A DNA stretch of 64,000 bases from Methylobacterium sp. WL1 (GCF_008000895.1 NZ_CP042823.1:2942001-3006000), one strand, 5' to 3'; positions 43,913 to 54,168 are shown, counted from the stretch's first letter. Translations and numbers: made by a program. The notes: generated by a model not told the origin, from the sequence alone.

Positions 43913-45268
43913 TCAGTTCTTGGCGACGAAGCACTGCCCGCCCTCGCCCTGGAGGGTGCTGCACAGGCTGGTTGCCTCGTTCTTGGCCAGGGGCCCGACG
44001 CGGACGCGGAAGATCGTCTTGCCGTTGACCTCTGCCTGGCGGATCAGCTCGGGCTTGCCGGCAAGGCCGCTGTACTTGGCCTGCATCTGCTTGAGCGCCG
44101 CCTTCGCCTCGGCGGCGGAGCTGCGGACGCCGAGCTGGACCGAGAACCCGCCGACCGAACCCGTCTTGACGGTGTCGTCGACGGCATCCGGGGCGTCCGG
44201 GGCCGGCGTGGCCACGGTGGCGACCCGCTGCGCGGCCTTCGGGGCCGGCTTGACGGCGACGGACTTCGGCGGGGCGGCATCGGCCGCCATGGAATTCGGC
44301 GCGGCCTGGACCGGCTCGGGATCCGGCGCCGCCAGGGAGGCGGCGGCCTGGCGGCCGGGCTTGGACTTGGTCTGGGGCGGCTCGTCGGTGGGCAGCACCA
44401 TGGTCGGGATCGGGGCCGGCGCGGCGTCGGCCTGGGCCTCGCGCTGGACCGGCGCGGGAGGGGCCTCCGGCTTCACCGCGACGGTGCGTACCCGGCGCGG
44501 CTCGCCGAACGCCTCGAACGGGCCGTTGCCCGGCGTGGTGCCGCTCTGCGCACCGCCGGCGGGACCGGTCCCCTGCGCCGCGCGGGCCGCCTCGGCCACG
44601 TCGATGGGCTGCTCCTCGCGGTTGACGATCTTGATCTGGCCTTCCTTGGTCTTGCCTTTGGTGTCGTAGATCTGCCGGTTCTGGTCCGGGATCTCGACGC
44701 CGTCGGCGACCTTCGGGGCGACCTTGAGCGGGGTCGAATCCGCCTGGACCACGGGTACGCCGCCGGCGCTGCCCGAGCCCTGCAGGCCCTTGTAGGTGAG
44801 CGCTCCCGTCACCGCCACGGCGACGATGGCGATGCCGGCTCCGACGGACGCCAGACGGCGGCGCGGGTTCACCCGGCGCAGCGAGCGACCCTCCGCGTAG
44901 TCCGCGGCGGCGGCCTCCTGCGGATCCCCGGCTTCCGCGCCGTACGCGACCGGTTCCTCGTGGGTGTCGCGCTCTACTGAGGCCAAGTACTGGTCGAAGG
45001 CGTCGGCGGGGTTCGGCTTGGGCGGCTCGGGAGCGAAGCTCGGCTCGACCCGGCCGTCCCAGTTGGCCTGCGGCTGCGCGGGCGCCGCGCCGCGCATCTC
45101 GTCGCGGGCCGCCAGGAGCGCACGGAACGGGTCATCCTGTCCGACGATCCGCGCCAGCTCGGCCAGCGGATCGGGCTTGGCGCCCCCCGGGGGAACACGC
45201 CCCCGCTCCTGACGCAGATCGCGCGCAAGGGCGTCCAAATCGACCTGAGCGCGCGAAGCGTTCGTCAT
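43913..45268 (-). CDS. SPOR-domain protein
   Basis: 451 residues. The cytoplasmic N-terminus (about 130 residues) is followed by one membrane segment (RLASVGAGIAIVAVAVTGAL), then a long Pro/Ala-rich periplasmic linker, and a C-terminal SPOR domain (about 375-451): GFSVQLGVRSSAAEAKAALK and FRVRVGPLAKNEATSLCSTL. SPOR domains bind denuded glycan at division sites. Its place between argS and nagZ is typical of alphaproteobacteria. Confidence 0.92.
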   Translation of the reverse strand: MTNASRAQVDLDALARDLRQERGRVPPGGAKPDPLAELARIVGQDDPFRALLAARDEMRGAAPAQPQANWDGRVEPSFAPEPPKPNPADAFDQYLASVERDTHEEPVAYGAEAGDPQEAAAADYAEGRSLRRVNPRRRLASVGAGIAIVAVAVTGALTYKGLQGSGSAGGVPVVQADSTPLKVAPKVADGVEIPDQNRQIYDTKGKTKEGQIKIVNREEQPIDVAEAARAAQGTGPAGGAQSGTTPGNGPFEAFGEPRRVRTVAVKPEAPPAPVQREAQADAAPAPIPTMVLPTDEPPQTKSKPGRQAAASLAAPDPEPVQAAPNSMAADAAPPKSVAVKPAPKAAQRVATVATPAPDAPDAVDDTVKTGSVGGFSVQLGVRSSAAEAKAALKQMQAKYSGLAGKPELIRQAEVNGKTIFRVRVGPLAKNEATSLCSTLQGEGGQCFVAKN

Positions 45269-45317
45269 GGCAGCATCCTCACATCACGGCCGGTCACCGG
45301 CCCGATGCATATCGAGC

Positions 45318-47069
45318 CTATCGCATCTCATCCGGCGCGGTCACACCGAGCACTGCGAGGCCGGCCGCGAGGGTACTCCGTAGAGCCTCGACGAGCGCCA
45401 GCCGCGCCCAGGTCGACTTTCGGTCGGTTGCATTAACAAACCGTAATTGCGGCAAGTCTTTGCCCTTGTTCCATAAAGTATGGAGCGCGGCCGCCGTCTC
45501 GTAGAGGTGGAACGCGATCCGATGCGGCTCGTGCGCCATGGCCGCCGATTCGAGCACGCGGGGATATTGGGCGATCAGCCGCATCACCTCGACCTCGCCG
45601 GGATCGGTCAGGAGGCTGAAATCGGCCTCGCGCAGCAACGCCGCCACGGACAGGTCCGCGCCCGGGAAAGCCTCGCGCGCCTGCCGCTGCACCGAGCGGA
45701 CGCGGGCATGGGCGTATTGGACGTAGAAGACCGGGTTGTCCTTCGACTGCTCGACCACCTTGGCGAGGTCGAAATCGAGGGTCGCGTCGTTTTTCCGATA
45801 GAGCATCATGAACCGGATCGCGTCGCGGCCGACCTCGTCGATCACGTCGCGCAGGGTCACGAACTCGCCGGCCCGCTTCGACATCTTCACGGGCTCGCCC
45901 GCGCGCAACAGCCGCACCAGCTGGCACAGCTTCACGTCCAGCGTCGCCTTGCCGTCGCTGACCGCCTTCACGGCCGCCTGCATGCGCTTGACGTAGCCGC
46001 CGTGGTCGGCGCCGAGCACGTCGATCAGCTCGGTGGCGCCCGCCAGGTACTTCGCGCGGTGGTAGGCGATGTCGGAGGCGAAGTAGGTGTAGGATCCGTC
46101 CGACTTCAGCAGCGGACGGTCGTTGTCGTCACCGAAGTCCTTGGTACGGAACAGCGTCTGCTCGCGATCCTCCCAATCCTCGGGCAACTGGCCCTTGGGC
46201 GGCGGGAGGCGGCCCTCGTAGACCAGCCCACGCTTGCGCAGCTCCTCGAGCAGCGCCTTCACGGCGCCGCTCTGCTGGAGGGTCCGCTCGGAGAAGAACT
46301 TGTCGTGCCGGATGCCGATCGCCGCGAGGTCGGCCCGGATCATGTCCATCATCATGGCGAGGGCCGTCTCGCGCACGGCGGGGAGCCAGTGCGCTTCCGG
46401 CTGATCGAGGAGTGCGCGGCCGTGGGTCTCGGCGAGATGTGCGCCCACGGGCTTGAGGTAATCGCCCGGATAGAGCCCTTCGGCGATCGCGAACGGCTCG
46501 CCCAGAGCCTCGCGGTACCGCTGGTAGGCGGATCGGGCCAGGACGTCGACCTGAGCCCCGGCGTCGTTGATGTAGTATTCGCGCGTCACTTTGCGGCCGG
46601 CTGCGACCAGGAGGTTGCACAGGGCGTCGCCGAAGACTGCGCCGCGGCCGTGGCCGACATGCATCGGCCCGGTTGGGTTGGCCGAGACGTACTCGACGTT
46701 GATCGGCCCCCCGGGAAGCTGCGCGCGGCCGAATTGGTCCGGATCGGAGAGCGCGCTGCGGATCACATCCTGGAAGAGTCCGGGCACCAGCCGCAGGTTG
46801 ATGAAGCCCGGGCCGGCGACGCTGGCCTCCAGGATGCGCGGGTCGGCGCGCAGTTCCGTGGCCAGGGCCTCCCCGAGGGCCTTCGGATTGGTGCGGGCCT
46901 CCTTGGCCAGGACCAGCGCGGCGTTCGTGGCCAGATCGCCGTGCGTCGTGTCGCGCGGCGGCTCGACGACGACGCGGCCGAGGTCGAGGCCCTGGGGCAG
47001 CTGGCCGGCGCGGGTCAGCGCCTCCACGGCCTCGCGCACACGCGCCTCGAACAGGGCGAAGATGTTCAT
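45318..47069 (-). CDS. argS: Arginyl-tRNA synthetase
   Basis: 583 residues. The class I motif reads [20 protein letters not shown] and the KMSKS loop [33 protein letters not shown] precedes the first motif as in ArgS, and the C-terminal helical DALR domain ends in [12 protein letters not shown]. The start at 47069 gives [18 protein letters not shown]. Confidence 0.96.
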   Translation of the reverse strand: MNIFALFEARVREAVEALTRAGQLPQGLDLGRVVVEPPRDTTHGDLATNAALVLAKEARTNPKALGEALATELRADPRILEASVAGPGFINLRLVPGLFQDVIRSALSDPDQFGRAQLPGGPINVEYVSANPTGPMHVGHGRGAVFGDALCNLLVAAGRKVTREYYINDAGAQVDVLARSAYQRYREALGEPFAIAEGLYPGDYLKPVGAHLAETHGRALLDQPEAHWLPAVRETALAMMMDMIRADLAAIGIRHDKFFSERTLQQSGAVKALLEELRKRGLVYEGRLPPPKGQLPEDWEDREQTLFRTKDFGDDNDRPLLKSDGSYTYFASDIAYHRAKYLAGATELIDVLGADHGGYVKRMQAAVKAVSDGKATLDVKLCQLVRLLRAGEPVKMSKRAGEFVTLRDVIDEVGRDAIRFMMLYRKNDATLDFDLAKVVEQSKDNPVFYVQYAHARVRSVQRQAREAFPGADLSVAALLREADFSLLTDPGEVEVMRLIAQYPRVLESAAMAHEPHRIAFHLYETAAALHTLWNKGKDLPQLRFVNATDRKSTWARLALVEALRSTLAAGLAVLGVTAPDEMR

Positions 47070-47359
47070 CGGTCTCGGTCTCGCTCGCGCGGGGATGCTG
47101 CCGCGGGGCCGTCTCGGCCCGCGCCCGCCGGGAGCCGTCTAGCAAGGGGGCGGGATAGTGTCACGGCGGCGGTACGGGCCGGCCGGTCCGCGGAGCAAGC
47201 CGGCGTTAACCGCGCCGCTGGAACGATCGGGCATTCGGCCGGACCAGCGCAGTTTATCCCCACGCGATGACTACCGACGCCCCCCGGACCATCTTGTCTT
47301 GGGTCCCATGAGTCTATGTGATCGACAGGATCGCAAAATTCTGGATCTTGGAGATCTTC

Positions 47360-47782
47360 ATGAAGACCTTGATGTTGGCGGGCGCAGCCCTCTGCGCGGT
47401 AGCCCTGGCGGCACCGAGCGCCGAGGCCAGGGGCTTCCGGGGCGGAGGATTCCACGGCGGCTATGGCGGCTATCACGGCGGTTTCGCCGGGCGCGGCGGT
47501 TACGGCCGCGGCTTCGGCTATGGCCGTGGCTACGGGTATCGCGGCGGCTACGGACGCGGCCTCGGTTACGGGTTGGCCGGCGCGGGCATCGGCCTGGGGC
47601 TCGGGCTCGCCGCCGGCAGCGCGTACGGCGCCTACGGGTACGGTGGCGGCTATGGCGGCGGCTATGGCTATCCCGCGGCCTATGGAGGCTACGACTACGC
47701 CTACCCGGCCGCCTATGGCGGGTACGGCGGATACGGTTCCGGGGGCTGCTATGGCAGCTTCACCTGCGGCTGCGGCTGCTGA
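47360..47782 (+). CDS. Secreted Gly/Tyr-rich protein
   Basis: 140 residues. The signal peptide MKTLMLAGAALCAVALAAPS ends at AEA. The mature part is made of short GY/GGY/RGG repeats (GGYGGYHGGFAGRGGYGRG), one Gly/Ala/Leu stretch that could cross the membrane (GLAGAGIGLGLGLAAGSA) and a C-terminal Cys cluster (GSGGCYGSFTCGCGC). Such low-complexity secreted proteins occur in many Methylobacterium and Rhizobiales genomes; the role is unknown. It is flanked by argS and dgt on the other strand. Confidence 0.75.
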   Translation: MKTLMLAGAALCAVALAAPSAEARGFRGGGFHGGYGGYHGGFAGRGGYGRGFGYGRGYGYRGGYGRGLGYGLAGAGIGLGLGLAAGSAYGAYGYGGGYGGGYGYPAAYGGYDYAYPAAYGGYGGYGSGGCYGSFTCGCGC

Positions 47783-47806
47783 TCGCGTTCAATGCCCCGC
47801 CGGATC

Positions 47807-49063
47807 TCACGGTTCGGCGAGGGGCAGGCCCCGGCTCGGCAACTCCCAGTACAAGTCGGGCGTCGTCGGATAGAGCTTGCGATGGGCCAGCACCGCGTAG
47901 GTGTCGGTCATCCCGGCGATGTAGTCGGCGACTCGCCGGGCGATGCGCCCTTCCGGTGCATCCGCCAGGCCGGCGCTCCACTCTTCGGGCATCCGGGCCG
48001 GAGCCATCGTGAATGCCGCGAACAGGTCGTTCACGATGGCGTCGGCCTTCTTGCGCACCGCCACGACACCGGGATGACGGTACATCCGGGTCCAGAGGAA
48101 CCGCATGATGTCGGCATCCGCTTCCGCGATGGCCGGCGAGAACACGATGACCGGCTCGGACGCGTGTCGGATGTCCTCCACGCGTCCGGGATCCAGTGCG
48201 GCGATCCGGCGGCCGCCCTCTCGGATCACATCCTCCACGAAGCGGGTGATCACGCGCCGGGCCAGCTCATGAATGACGCGGGACGGGTCAAGGCCCGGAT
48301 GCAGGCGATCGATCTCGTCGAGGATGTCGGCCAGGAACGGCACCGCGCGCAGCTCCGGGATCTCGAACAGGCCGGCGCGCAGACCGTCGTCGAGGTCGTG
48401 CGCCGCGTAGGCGATGTCGTCCGCCAGGGACGCCGCCTGCGCCTCCGGTCCGGCCTGGCTCCACAGGTCCAGCGGGTTCAGGACGTCGTATTCGAGGATC
48501 GCGGCCGGGATGCCGCGCTCGACGTAGCGTGCCGTCGGCTTACCGTCCTCTGTGAGCAGCGGGCCGTTGTGCTTGACCAGCCCTTCCAGGGTCTCCCAGG
48601 CCAGGTTCAGCCCGTCGAAACCTGCGTAGCGCCGTTCGAGCCGCGTGACGATGCGAAGCGCCTGCGCGTTGTGATCGAACCCGCCATGGGCCGCCATGCA
48701 GGCCTCCAGCGCATCCTCGCCGGTGTGGCCGAAGCAGGTGTGGCCGAGGTCGTGACTCAGCGCCAGAGCCTCCGCCAGATCCTCGTCGAGACCGAGGGCC
48801 CGGGCGAGCGCCCGCGCGATCTGGCTGACCTCCAGGGTGTGTGTCAGGCGGGTGCGATAATGATCGCCCTCGTGGTGCACGAAGACCTGGGTCTTGTGCT
48901 TCAGGCGGCGGAACGCCGTGGAGTGGATGATCCGGTCCCGGTCGCGCTGGAAATCGCTACGGGTCGGCGAGGAATCCTCGGCGATCAGCCGTCCGCGCGT
49001 CCGCGCAGGATCCGTGGCGTAGGCCGCCCGCCAGCGCTCACCGTTCGGCCGCACGGCGTCCAT
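47807..49063 (-). CDS. dgt: Deoxyguanosinetriphosphate triphosphohydrolase-like protein
   Basis: 418 residues. HD-domain motifs: [41 protein letters not shown], and [21 protein letters not shown] with the HD pair. The C-terminal part includes [19 protein letters not shown] with the last Asp. It cleaves dNTPs to nucleoside and triphosphate. The dgt-argS-SPOR-nagZ order is the usual alphaproteobacterial one. The Gly-rich gene lies between dgt and argS on the other strand. Confidence 0.93.
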   Translation of the reverse strand: MDAVRPNGERWRAAYATDPARTRGRLIAEDSSPTRSDFQRDRDRIIHSTAFRRLKHKTQVFVHHEGDHYRTRLTHTLEVSQIARALARALGLDEDLAEALALSHDLGHTCFGHTGEDALEACMAAHGGFDHNAQALRIVTRLERRYAGFDGLNLAWETLEGLVKHNGPLLTEDGKPTARYVERGIPAAILEYDVLNPLDLWSQAGPEAQAASLADDIAYAAHDLDDGLRAGLFEIPELRAVPFLADILDEIDRLHPGLDPSRVIHELARRVITRFVEDVIREGGRRIAALDPGRVEDIRHASEPVIVFSPAIAEADADIMRFLWTRMYRHPGVVAVRKKADAIVNDLFAAFTMAPARMPEEWSAGLADAPEGRIARRVADYIAGMTDTYAVLAHRKLYPTTPDLYWELPSRGLPLAEP

Positions 49064-49209
49064 CCTCGATCTCGCGCAGCCTGATCATGACCCCTCCCCG
49101 CCCGGCGCGTTGCGGCGCGGGCCTCGAACCCATATCTTGTAGGCTTAGGCGTGCTCGGCAACAGCCGGGCGACGCCGTCCACCGAACAGCTGCGTGGCCA
49201 GAGCTAAAG

Positions 49210-49536
49210 ATGGCTGAGATCACCCTGACCCCCCGCGCCGCCAAGCGCATCAACGAGATTATGGGGGCGGAGCCCCCGGGCGCGTCTCTGCGCATCAGCG
49301 TCAACGGCGGCGGCTGCTCCGGATTCTCCTACGCGTTCGACATCGCCCGGTCCCGGGAGGCGCAGGACGTGGCGATCGAGCGCGACGGCGCCACCGTGAT
49401 CGTCGATCCCGTGTCGCTGGAATACATGTCGGGCTCGACCATCGACTTCGTGAACGACCTGATCGGCCAGTCCTTCAAGATCGAGAACCCGCTGGCGACC
49501 GCATCCTGCGGGTGCGGCACCTCGTTCTCGCTCTGA
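49210..49536 (+). CDS. Iron-sulfur cluster carrier of the HesB/IscA family (ErpA-like)
   Basis: 108 residues. The A-type carrier motifs are complete: RISVNGGGCSGFSYAFDIAR with the first Cys, and NPLATASCGCGTSFSL with the CGC pair. It binds and passes Fe-S clusters. Its divergence from dgt is typical of alphaproteobacteria, where this carrier is often called ErpA; IscA proper cannot be excluded. Confidence 0.92.
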   Translation: MAEITLTPRAAKRINEIMGAEPPGASLRISVNGGGCSGFSYAFDIARSREAQDVAIERDGATVIVDPVSLEYMSGSTIDFVNDLIGQSFKIENPLATASCGCGTSFSL

Positions 49537-49687
49537 ACGGTCGCAACGGTCCTCCTTGGGGAAGGCCGTTGCGCGCCTACGACACTGGAGCCGGCTTAGG
49601 GCCCGCGCCCCCGGTGTCCGATTGCCTCGGCGGGTAAAACGCGGCACCCATGCGGCACCCCCGCCGAGCTGTGATCCGGACCCTCCC

Positions 49688-51625
49688 ATGATCCATCCGA
49701 AGGTCCGATCCCGCCTCCGGTCGGCGTTGGCCGCGACCTGCGCCTTCGCCTGCCTCGTCGGGGCGGCGGCACCGCCCCCCCTGGCGGCTCAGGAAGGCGC
49801 CGCCGCGGTCCAAGACGTGACGATCACCGACGTCATGCTGCCGCTCGGCGGGACGATGCTCCGGGCGCCGAAGTTGACGGCCAGCGGCACGCGCCTGTCC
49901 AAGGATGAGCTCGCGGCGATCCTCAAGCCCGATTCGGCCGAGCCCTGGGAATCCCGGCTGGCACGGCTCGACGCGGGCAGCCTGACGATCCCGGTGCTGA
50001 GCTCCGAGCATGCCGGCCCCGGCAACGACCGCCAGACCGTGACCTACCGCGACGTGGTCCTCCGCGACGTGAAGGCCGGACGCGTGGGCGAACTCACGGC
50101 GGCGGGTGCGACGGTCAGCGCCGTCACGGGTCCGAACCGTGGCGACGGCACCTACGGCCAAGTCCGGGCGACCGACCTCGACCTCGCGGCGCTGAATCGG
50201 CTCTACACCGTTCCAGGCGACGGCAAGGGCCCTGTGCAGAAGGTCTACGGCACGATCCAGGTCTCGGACGTGACCTATTCCGACGCGCGCGGCACCACCG
50301 TGAAGATCGTGCGCCTGAACGGGCGCGACCTCGGCGGCCGACAGGTGCCGGACGGCTGGAACGGCGCGTTCGAGATCGTGGCCGCCGGCTTCCAGGGGCC
50401 CAACGACCGTCGGACCTTCGCGGCCTCCGCCGCCGACCTGATCGAGGCCACCACGTTGGGCAGCCTCGACATGCAGGGCTTGAGCGTCAGCAACACCGAT
50501 CCGCAGGGACCGGTCCTGTTCGAGATCGCTCGGGCGACCTACGCCGCCGGGTCGGATGCGGGCACGGTCCTGGAGAACATCACGCTGGCGCGCGGTAGCC
50601 TGCGCGCGCATCTCGCCCGCCTCGCGCTGGCGGACGTCTCGCTTGCACCGACGATCGCGGCTTTGCGCAACGCCGCGGCCGATCCCGCCAGCCGGTCCGG
50701 ATTCAGCGATGCCGAGATGCATCGGCTGACGCCGGCACTGGGCGGCCTGACCCTGACCGATCTGAGCATCGACCTACCGCTCGACGCAGAGTTTCCCAAG
50801 GCCGTCCCGCCGGATCCCCGCGCGCCCCCCCGCGCCTCCGCGCCGGGGAAGCCGACGACGGGTCGGCCCACCGACGGAAGGCTTTCGGAGCCCAAAACCG
50901 CGACCGTGCCGCCCGGCGACCCGCTTTCCGTCACGATCACACCGGCGCCGACACGCCGGGTGGCCCTGCGGGAAGCCAAGCTGTCCTTCGGCCCGCCGCA
51001 GGACGGCGTGCCGAATGCCGGACGGCTGACCCTCACCGGCCTGAGCCTCCCGGCGGAGTTCGTGGCCGGCGCGCCGATCATCGGCGCGCTACCGGCCTAC
51101 GGCTATCGGGATCTCGACCTCGATCTCGTGGCCGACGCGGCCCTCGACGGCAAAGCCCGCGACCTGTCTCTGCGCGAAGTCACGATTTCGGGGCGCGAGA
51201 TCGGGACCGTCCGGCTGTCCGGAACCCTCGGCGGCATCGGACCGGAGCTGTTCAACGGAAGCCTGCCCGCCGCCACGATGCTGATGTTCACGGGGAGCGC
51301 CAAGAGCCTCGATCTCACGGTCGAGAATGCCGGCCTGTTCGAGCGGTTCCTCGCCGCGCAATCGAAGGATCTCAGCCTGCGACCGGACGAGCTGCGCAAG
51401 GAATACGTCACCGCCAGCCTGCTCGGCGTGCCGGTGATCCTCGGCAACACGGCGGCGGCCAAGGGCATCGGGGCGGCGATGGGCCAGTTCGTGATGAAGC
51501 CGGGTAAGCTCGTTCTGCACGCCAAGTCGAAGGAGCCCGCCGGCATCGGCTTCATCGATATCGGCGCGGCGCGCTCGCCGGCAGCCCTGCTCGACCGGAT
51601 GGACGTGGACGCCAAGGCGAACTGA
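49688..51625 (+). CDS. Large secreted protein of unknown function
   Basis: 645 residues with a signal peptide (SALAATCAFACLVGAAAPPP.LAAQ). The mature protein has two similar halves separated by a Pro/Arg/Thr-rich linker (about 375-415: PDPRAPPRASAPGKPTTGRP). Each half shows beta-strand repeats of the form xxDVxLxDVxxGxxxELxxxGA and DLxxLNRLY. The C-terminus has FVMKPGKLVLHAKSKEPAGI. It resembles long alphaproteobacterial exported proteins without a named domain. It starts 151 bp after the A-type carrier gene and its function is not known to me. Confidence 0.7.
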   Translation: MIHPKVRSRLRSALAATCAFACLVGAAAPPPLAAQEGAAAVQDVTITDVMLPLGGTMLRAPKLTASGTRLSKDELAAILKPDSAEPWESRLARLDAGSLTIPVLSSEHAGPGNDRQTVTYRDVVLRDVKAGRVGELTAAGATVSAVTGPNRGDGTYGQVRATDLDLAALNRLYTVPGDGKGPVQKVYGTIQVSDVTYSDARGTTVKIVRLNGRDLGGRQVPDGWNGAFEIVAAGFQGPNDRRTFAASAADLIEATTLGSLDMQGLSVSNTDPQGPVLFEIARATYAAGSDAGTVLENITLARGSLRAHLARLALADVSLAPTIAALRNAAADPASRSGFSDAEMHRLTPALGGLTLTDLSIDLPLDAEFPKAVPPDPRAPPRASAPGKPTTGRPTDGRLSEPKTATVPPGDPLSVTITPAPTRRVALREAKLSFGPPQDGVPNAGRLTLTGLSLPAEFVAGAPIIGALPAYGYRDLDLDLVADAALDGKARDLSLREVTISGREIGTVRLSGTLGGIGPELFNGSLPAATMLMFTGSAKSLDLTVENAGLFERFLAAQSKDLSLRPDELRKEYVTASLLGVPVILGNTAAAKGIGAAMGQFVMKPGKLVLHAKSKEPAGIGFIDIGAARSPAALLDRMDVDAKAN

Positions 51626-51680
51626 CCCCTCGGTCCAAGTGTCCGCGCACCGTAAGCGCACCGTCCGCACGGCGTGCAGG

Positions 51681-52415
51681 CTACTCCGCGATGATCCCCG
51701 GATGTTGTGCCGCCAGGGCGGCCCGGGTGGTTTCGGCCCAGGCACGGTCGCGCTGTTTGCGCGGGCGGTCGAGCGTGACGTTCGCCATGAGCGTCGCCGG
51801 CCGCTTCGAGACGAGCAGCAGCCGGTCCGCGATCCCGATCGCCTCGGCGACGTTGTGCGTCACCATCAGGACGCTCATGCCGGCCGAATCCACGGTATCG
51901 ACCACCAACCCGCGCAGCTCGGCCGCCGCGGCATCGTCCAGGGAGACGAACGGCTCGTCGAGTACCAGAACGCGCGGCGCGTCGGCGAGCGCCCGGGCCA
52001 GCGCGACGCGCCGCTGCATCCCGAGCGACAGGGCCTTCGGGTAGCTGCCGCGCCAGGGCGTCAGGCCCAGCTTGGCGAACAGGGCGTCGAGGTCGCGTCC
52101 GCGCCGAGTCCGCGGCAGGCCCAGCCGGACATTGTGCTCGACGCTGCGCCAGGGAAGCAGGCGCGGCTCCTGAAAAACCATGCCGGCGTGATCGGCCCCG
52201 GAGACGCGGCCCTCGAAATCGGTGTCGAGGCCGAGCAGGATCCGCAGCGTCGTGGTCTTTCCGGCGCCGGACGGCCCGATCAGGCAGACGATCTCGCCGG
52301 CTCCGACCGCGAACGAAAGGTCGCGGACGGCTTCCACCGGCTCGGCGCCCTTCGAGCGGTAGCGCTTCGCGTCGATCGCGACCTGCAGGACGGGTTCAGC
52401 GCCAGCGGCGGACAT
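51681..52415 (-). CDS. ABC importer ATPase, nitrate/sulfonate/taurine family
   Basis: 244 residues. Walker A GPSGAGKTTTLRILLGL, signature LSLGMQRRVALARAL (LSGGQ variant), Walker B RVLVLDEPFVSLD and switch VTHNVAEAIG. It groups with the SsuB/TauB type. It overlaps the permease gene by about 20 bp, so the two are coupled. The substrate of this transporter is not known; taurine, alkanesulfonates, nitrate or a nucleobase are typical for the family. Confidence 0.9.
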   Translation of the reverse strand: MSAAGAEPVLQVAIDAKRYRSKGAEPVEAVRDLSFAVGAGEIVCLIGPSGAGKTTTLRILLGLDTDFEGRVSGADHAGMVFQEPRLLPWRSVEHNVRLGLPRTRRGRDLDALFAKLGLTPWRGSYPKALSLGMQRRVALARALADAPRVLVLDEPFVSLDDAAAAELRGLVVDTVDSAGMSVLMVTHNVAEAIGIADRLLLVSKRPATLMANVTLDRPRKQRDRAWAETTRAALAAQHPGIIAE

Positions 52416-53133
52416 GCGCTTCGAGCCGCTGGAGGAGGAGGACGTCGATGCCGATCATCACGGTCATGAAGACGAGGCTGTAGCCGATGATCGCGGCCAC
52501 GTCGGTGCTCTGCACGAAGTAGTAGTTGATCGCGAAGCCGACCCCGTCGGGCCGCCCCAGCAGCTCGACCACCAGGACGATCTTCCAGGCGAGCGACAGG
52601 CCGGAACGGGCCGCCGTGACCACGTAGGGCTGGAGCTGCGGCACCAGCACGTCCAGCGCCCAGGTGCGCCGGTCGAACCGGTAGGCCCGGGCCATCTCGT
52701 CCAGGCCGGGATCGAGGTTGCGGGCGCCCTCGCGCACGATCACCGCGACGTTCGGCAGCTTGTTGAGCACCACGGCCAGGATCGCGGCGGTCTCGGTCAA
52801 CCCGACCCAGACGTAGGCCAGCACGGTGATCACCAGCGCCGGTGTGTTGAGGAGGACGAGGAGCGGCGTGTCGAGGGTCAGGTCGGCGGCCTTTGAGCGG
52901 CCGAGCGCCACCCCCAGCAGGATCCCCAGCACCATCGCCACCGCGAAGGAGATCGCGACCCGCAGTAGCGTCATCCCGACATTGTGGAACAGGTCGCCGC
53001 GCTCGGCCTCCTGCAGGATGAAGCGCAGCACCGCCATCGGAGCCGGCAACAGGCGCGAGCCAGCCTCCAGCGCGGCGAATTGCCAGGCGGCGAGGAGGAC
53101 GATGAGGGACGCGATGCGGGTCAGCGCGCCCAT
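52396..53133 (-). CDS. ABC importer permease, SsuC/TauC family
   Basis: 245 residues with six membrane segments; LLRVAISFAVAMVLGILLGVALG and VLNKLPNVAVIVREGARNLDPG (the EAA loop) are family marks, followed by FDRRTWALDVLVPQLQPYV. It forms the membrane part of the importer with the ATPase behind it and the binding protein before it (51-bp gap). Confidence 0.9.
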   Translation of the reverse strand: MGALTRIASLIVLLAAWQFAALEAGSRLLPAPMAVLRFILQEAERGDLFHNVGMTLLRVAISFAVAMVLGILLGVALGRSKAADLTLDTPLLVLLNTPALVITVLAYVWVGLTETAAILAVVLNKLPNVAVIVREGARNLDPGLDEMARAYRFDRRTWALDVLVPQLQPYVVTAARSGLSLAWKIVLVVELLGRPDGVGFAINYYFVQSTDVAAIIGYSLVFMTVMIGIDVLLLQRLEAHVRRWR

Positions 53134-53184
53134 GCGGTTCCGGCGATCCGGATTCCCGCCCTGAACGCCGGCCTGGCGGGCAGC

Positions 53185-54168
53185 TCAGCCATCGCGTCCG
53201 TTGTCGTAATAGAGGTCCGGCGGCAGCCCGGCGCCCTTGCCGACGAGGCGGGCACCGCCGAGCCGGGACATGACGGCGTAGAGCTTCTCGGCGTCGGTTC
53301 GCTCCGCCGCCACCGTCCGGCGCGGGATGCCGGCCAGGAAGTCGCGCTTGAGAGCCTCGAACGTCGCTTCGTTCTCGGCTGCCATCAGCGGGCGCACGAT
53401 CTCCCAGGTGCTCGGGTCGGAGGCCAGCATATCCTTGGCGGACCGGGATGCCCGGGCGAAGCCCGCCACGGCCTCGGGCTTCTCCTTCACGATGGCATCC
53501 TGGAACAGGTAGCCGATCAGGGAGACGTCGCCGGCGACACCGAGAGCGTGCATGATGTCCTCGGCGCCGACGAGCCGGCGGAAGCCCTTGGCCTCGAGCC
53601 GGGCGCAATAGGTCCAGTAGGTCAGCGCCGCGTCGAGGGCGCCCTGTTCCAGCTTCAGCGTGATCAGCGGCGGTGCGCCGTACGCGATCTCGGTGGCGCG
53701 CTCGAGATCGATGCCGGCGGCATCCCGGGCCTGCGCCCTCAGCAGCAGCCAGTTCTTGTCGAGGGGGCCGCCGGCGACGCCGAAACGCTTGCCGTCGAGG
53801 TCCTTGAGGCTCTTGATCGGGCTGTCGGCCGGCACCATCACGGCGCCCTCCGAGGTCGAGTACGGGATGAAGCGCACGGCCTGGCCGTCGTTGCCGAGGC
53901 GGGCCGCCCAGAGCAGGTCGCCGATGATCGTGTCGACCTGTCCGCCGATGAAGCTGATCCGCGCCGCGTCGTTGCCGGCGAGCTTGACCGCGTCGAGCTG
54001 GAAACCGTTGGCGGTATCCAGGCCGCGGGCCTTGATCACCGCCGCCTCCCAGGTCGAGGTGCCGAACGGTAGGCTCCCCAGGCGGATCGCCGGCACGTCC
54101 GCCCGCGCCGCCCGCAGGCCGAGGCCGCCGAGCAGGCCGCCGGCGAGCATTGCGCGCCGTGACAGCAT
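53185..54168 (-). CDS. ABC importer substrate-binding protein (SsuA-like)
   Basis: 327 residues from ATG 54168, chosen because a GGGAGAA site lies just before it and the Tat-like signal MLSRRAMLAGGLLGGLGLRA begins there. The mature part is an SsuA-like binding protein: IRLGSLPFGTSTWEAAVIKARGL, ISFIGGQVDTIIGDLLWAA, and GKRFGVAGGPLDKNWLLLR. The substrate is unknown. It is divergent from the pterin dehydratase gene. Confidence 0.88.
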   Translation of the reverse strand: MLSRRAMLAGGLLGGLGLRAARADVPAIRLGSLPFGTSTWEAAVIKARGLDTANGFQLDAVKLAGNDAARISFIGGQVDTIIGDLLWAARLGNDGQAVRFIPYSTSEGAVMVPADSPIKSLKDLDGKRFGVAGGPLDKNWLLLRAQARDAAGIDLERATEIAYGAPPLITLKLEQGALDAALTYWTYCARLEAKGFRRLVGAEDIMHALGVAGDVSLIGYLFQDAIVKEKPEAVAGFARASRSAKDMLASDPSTWEIVRPLMAAENEATFEALKRDFLAGIPRRTVAAERTDAEKLYAVMSRLGGARLVGKGAGLPPDLYYDNGRDG

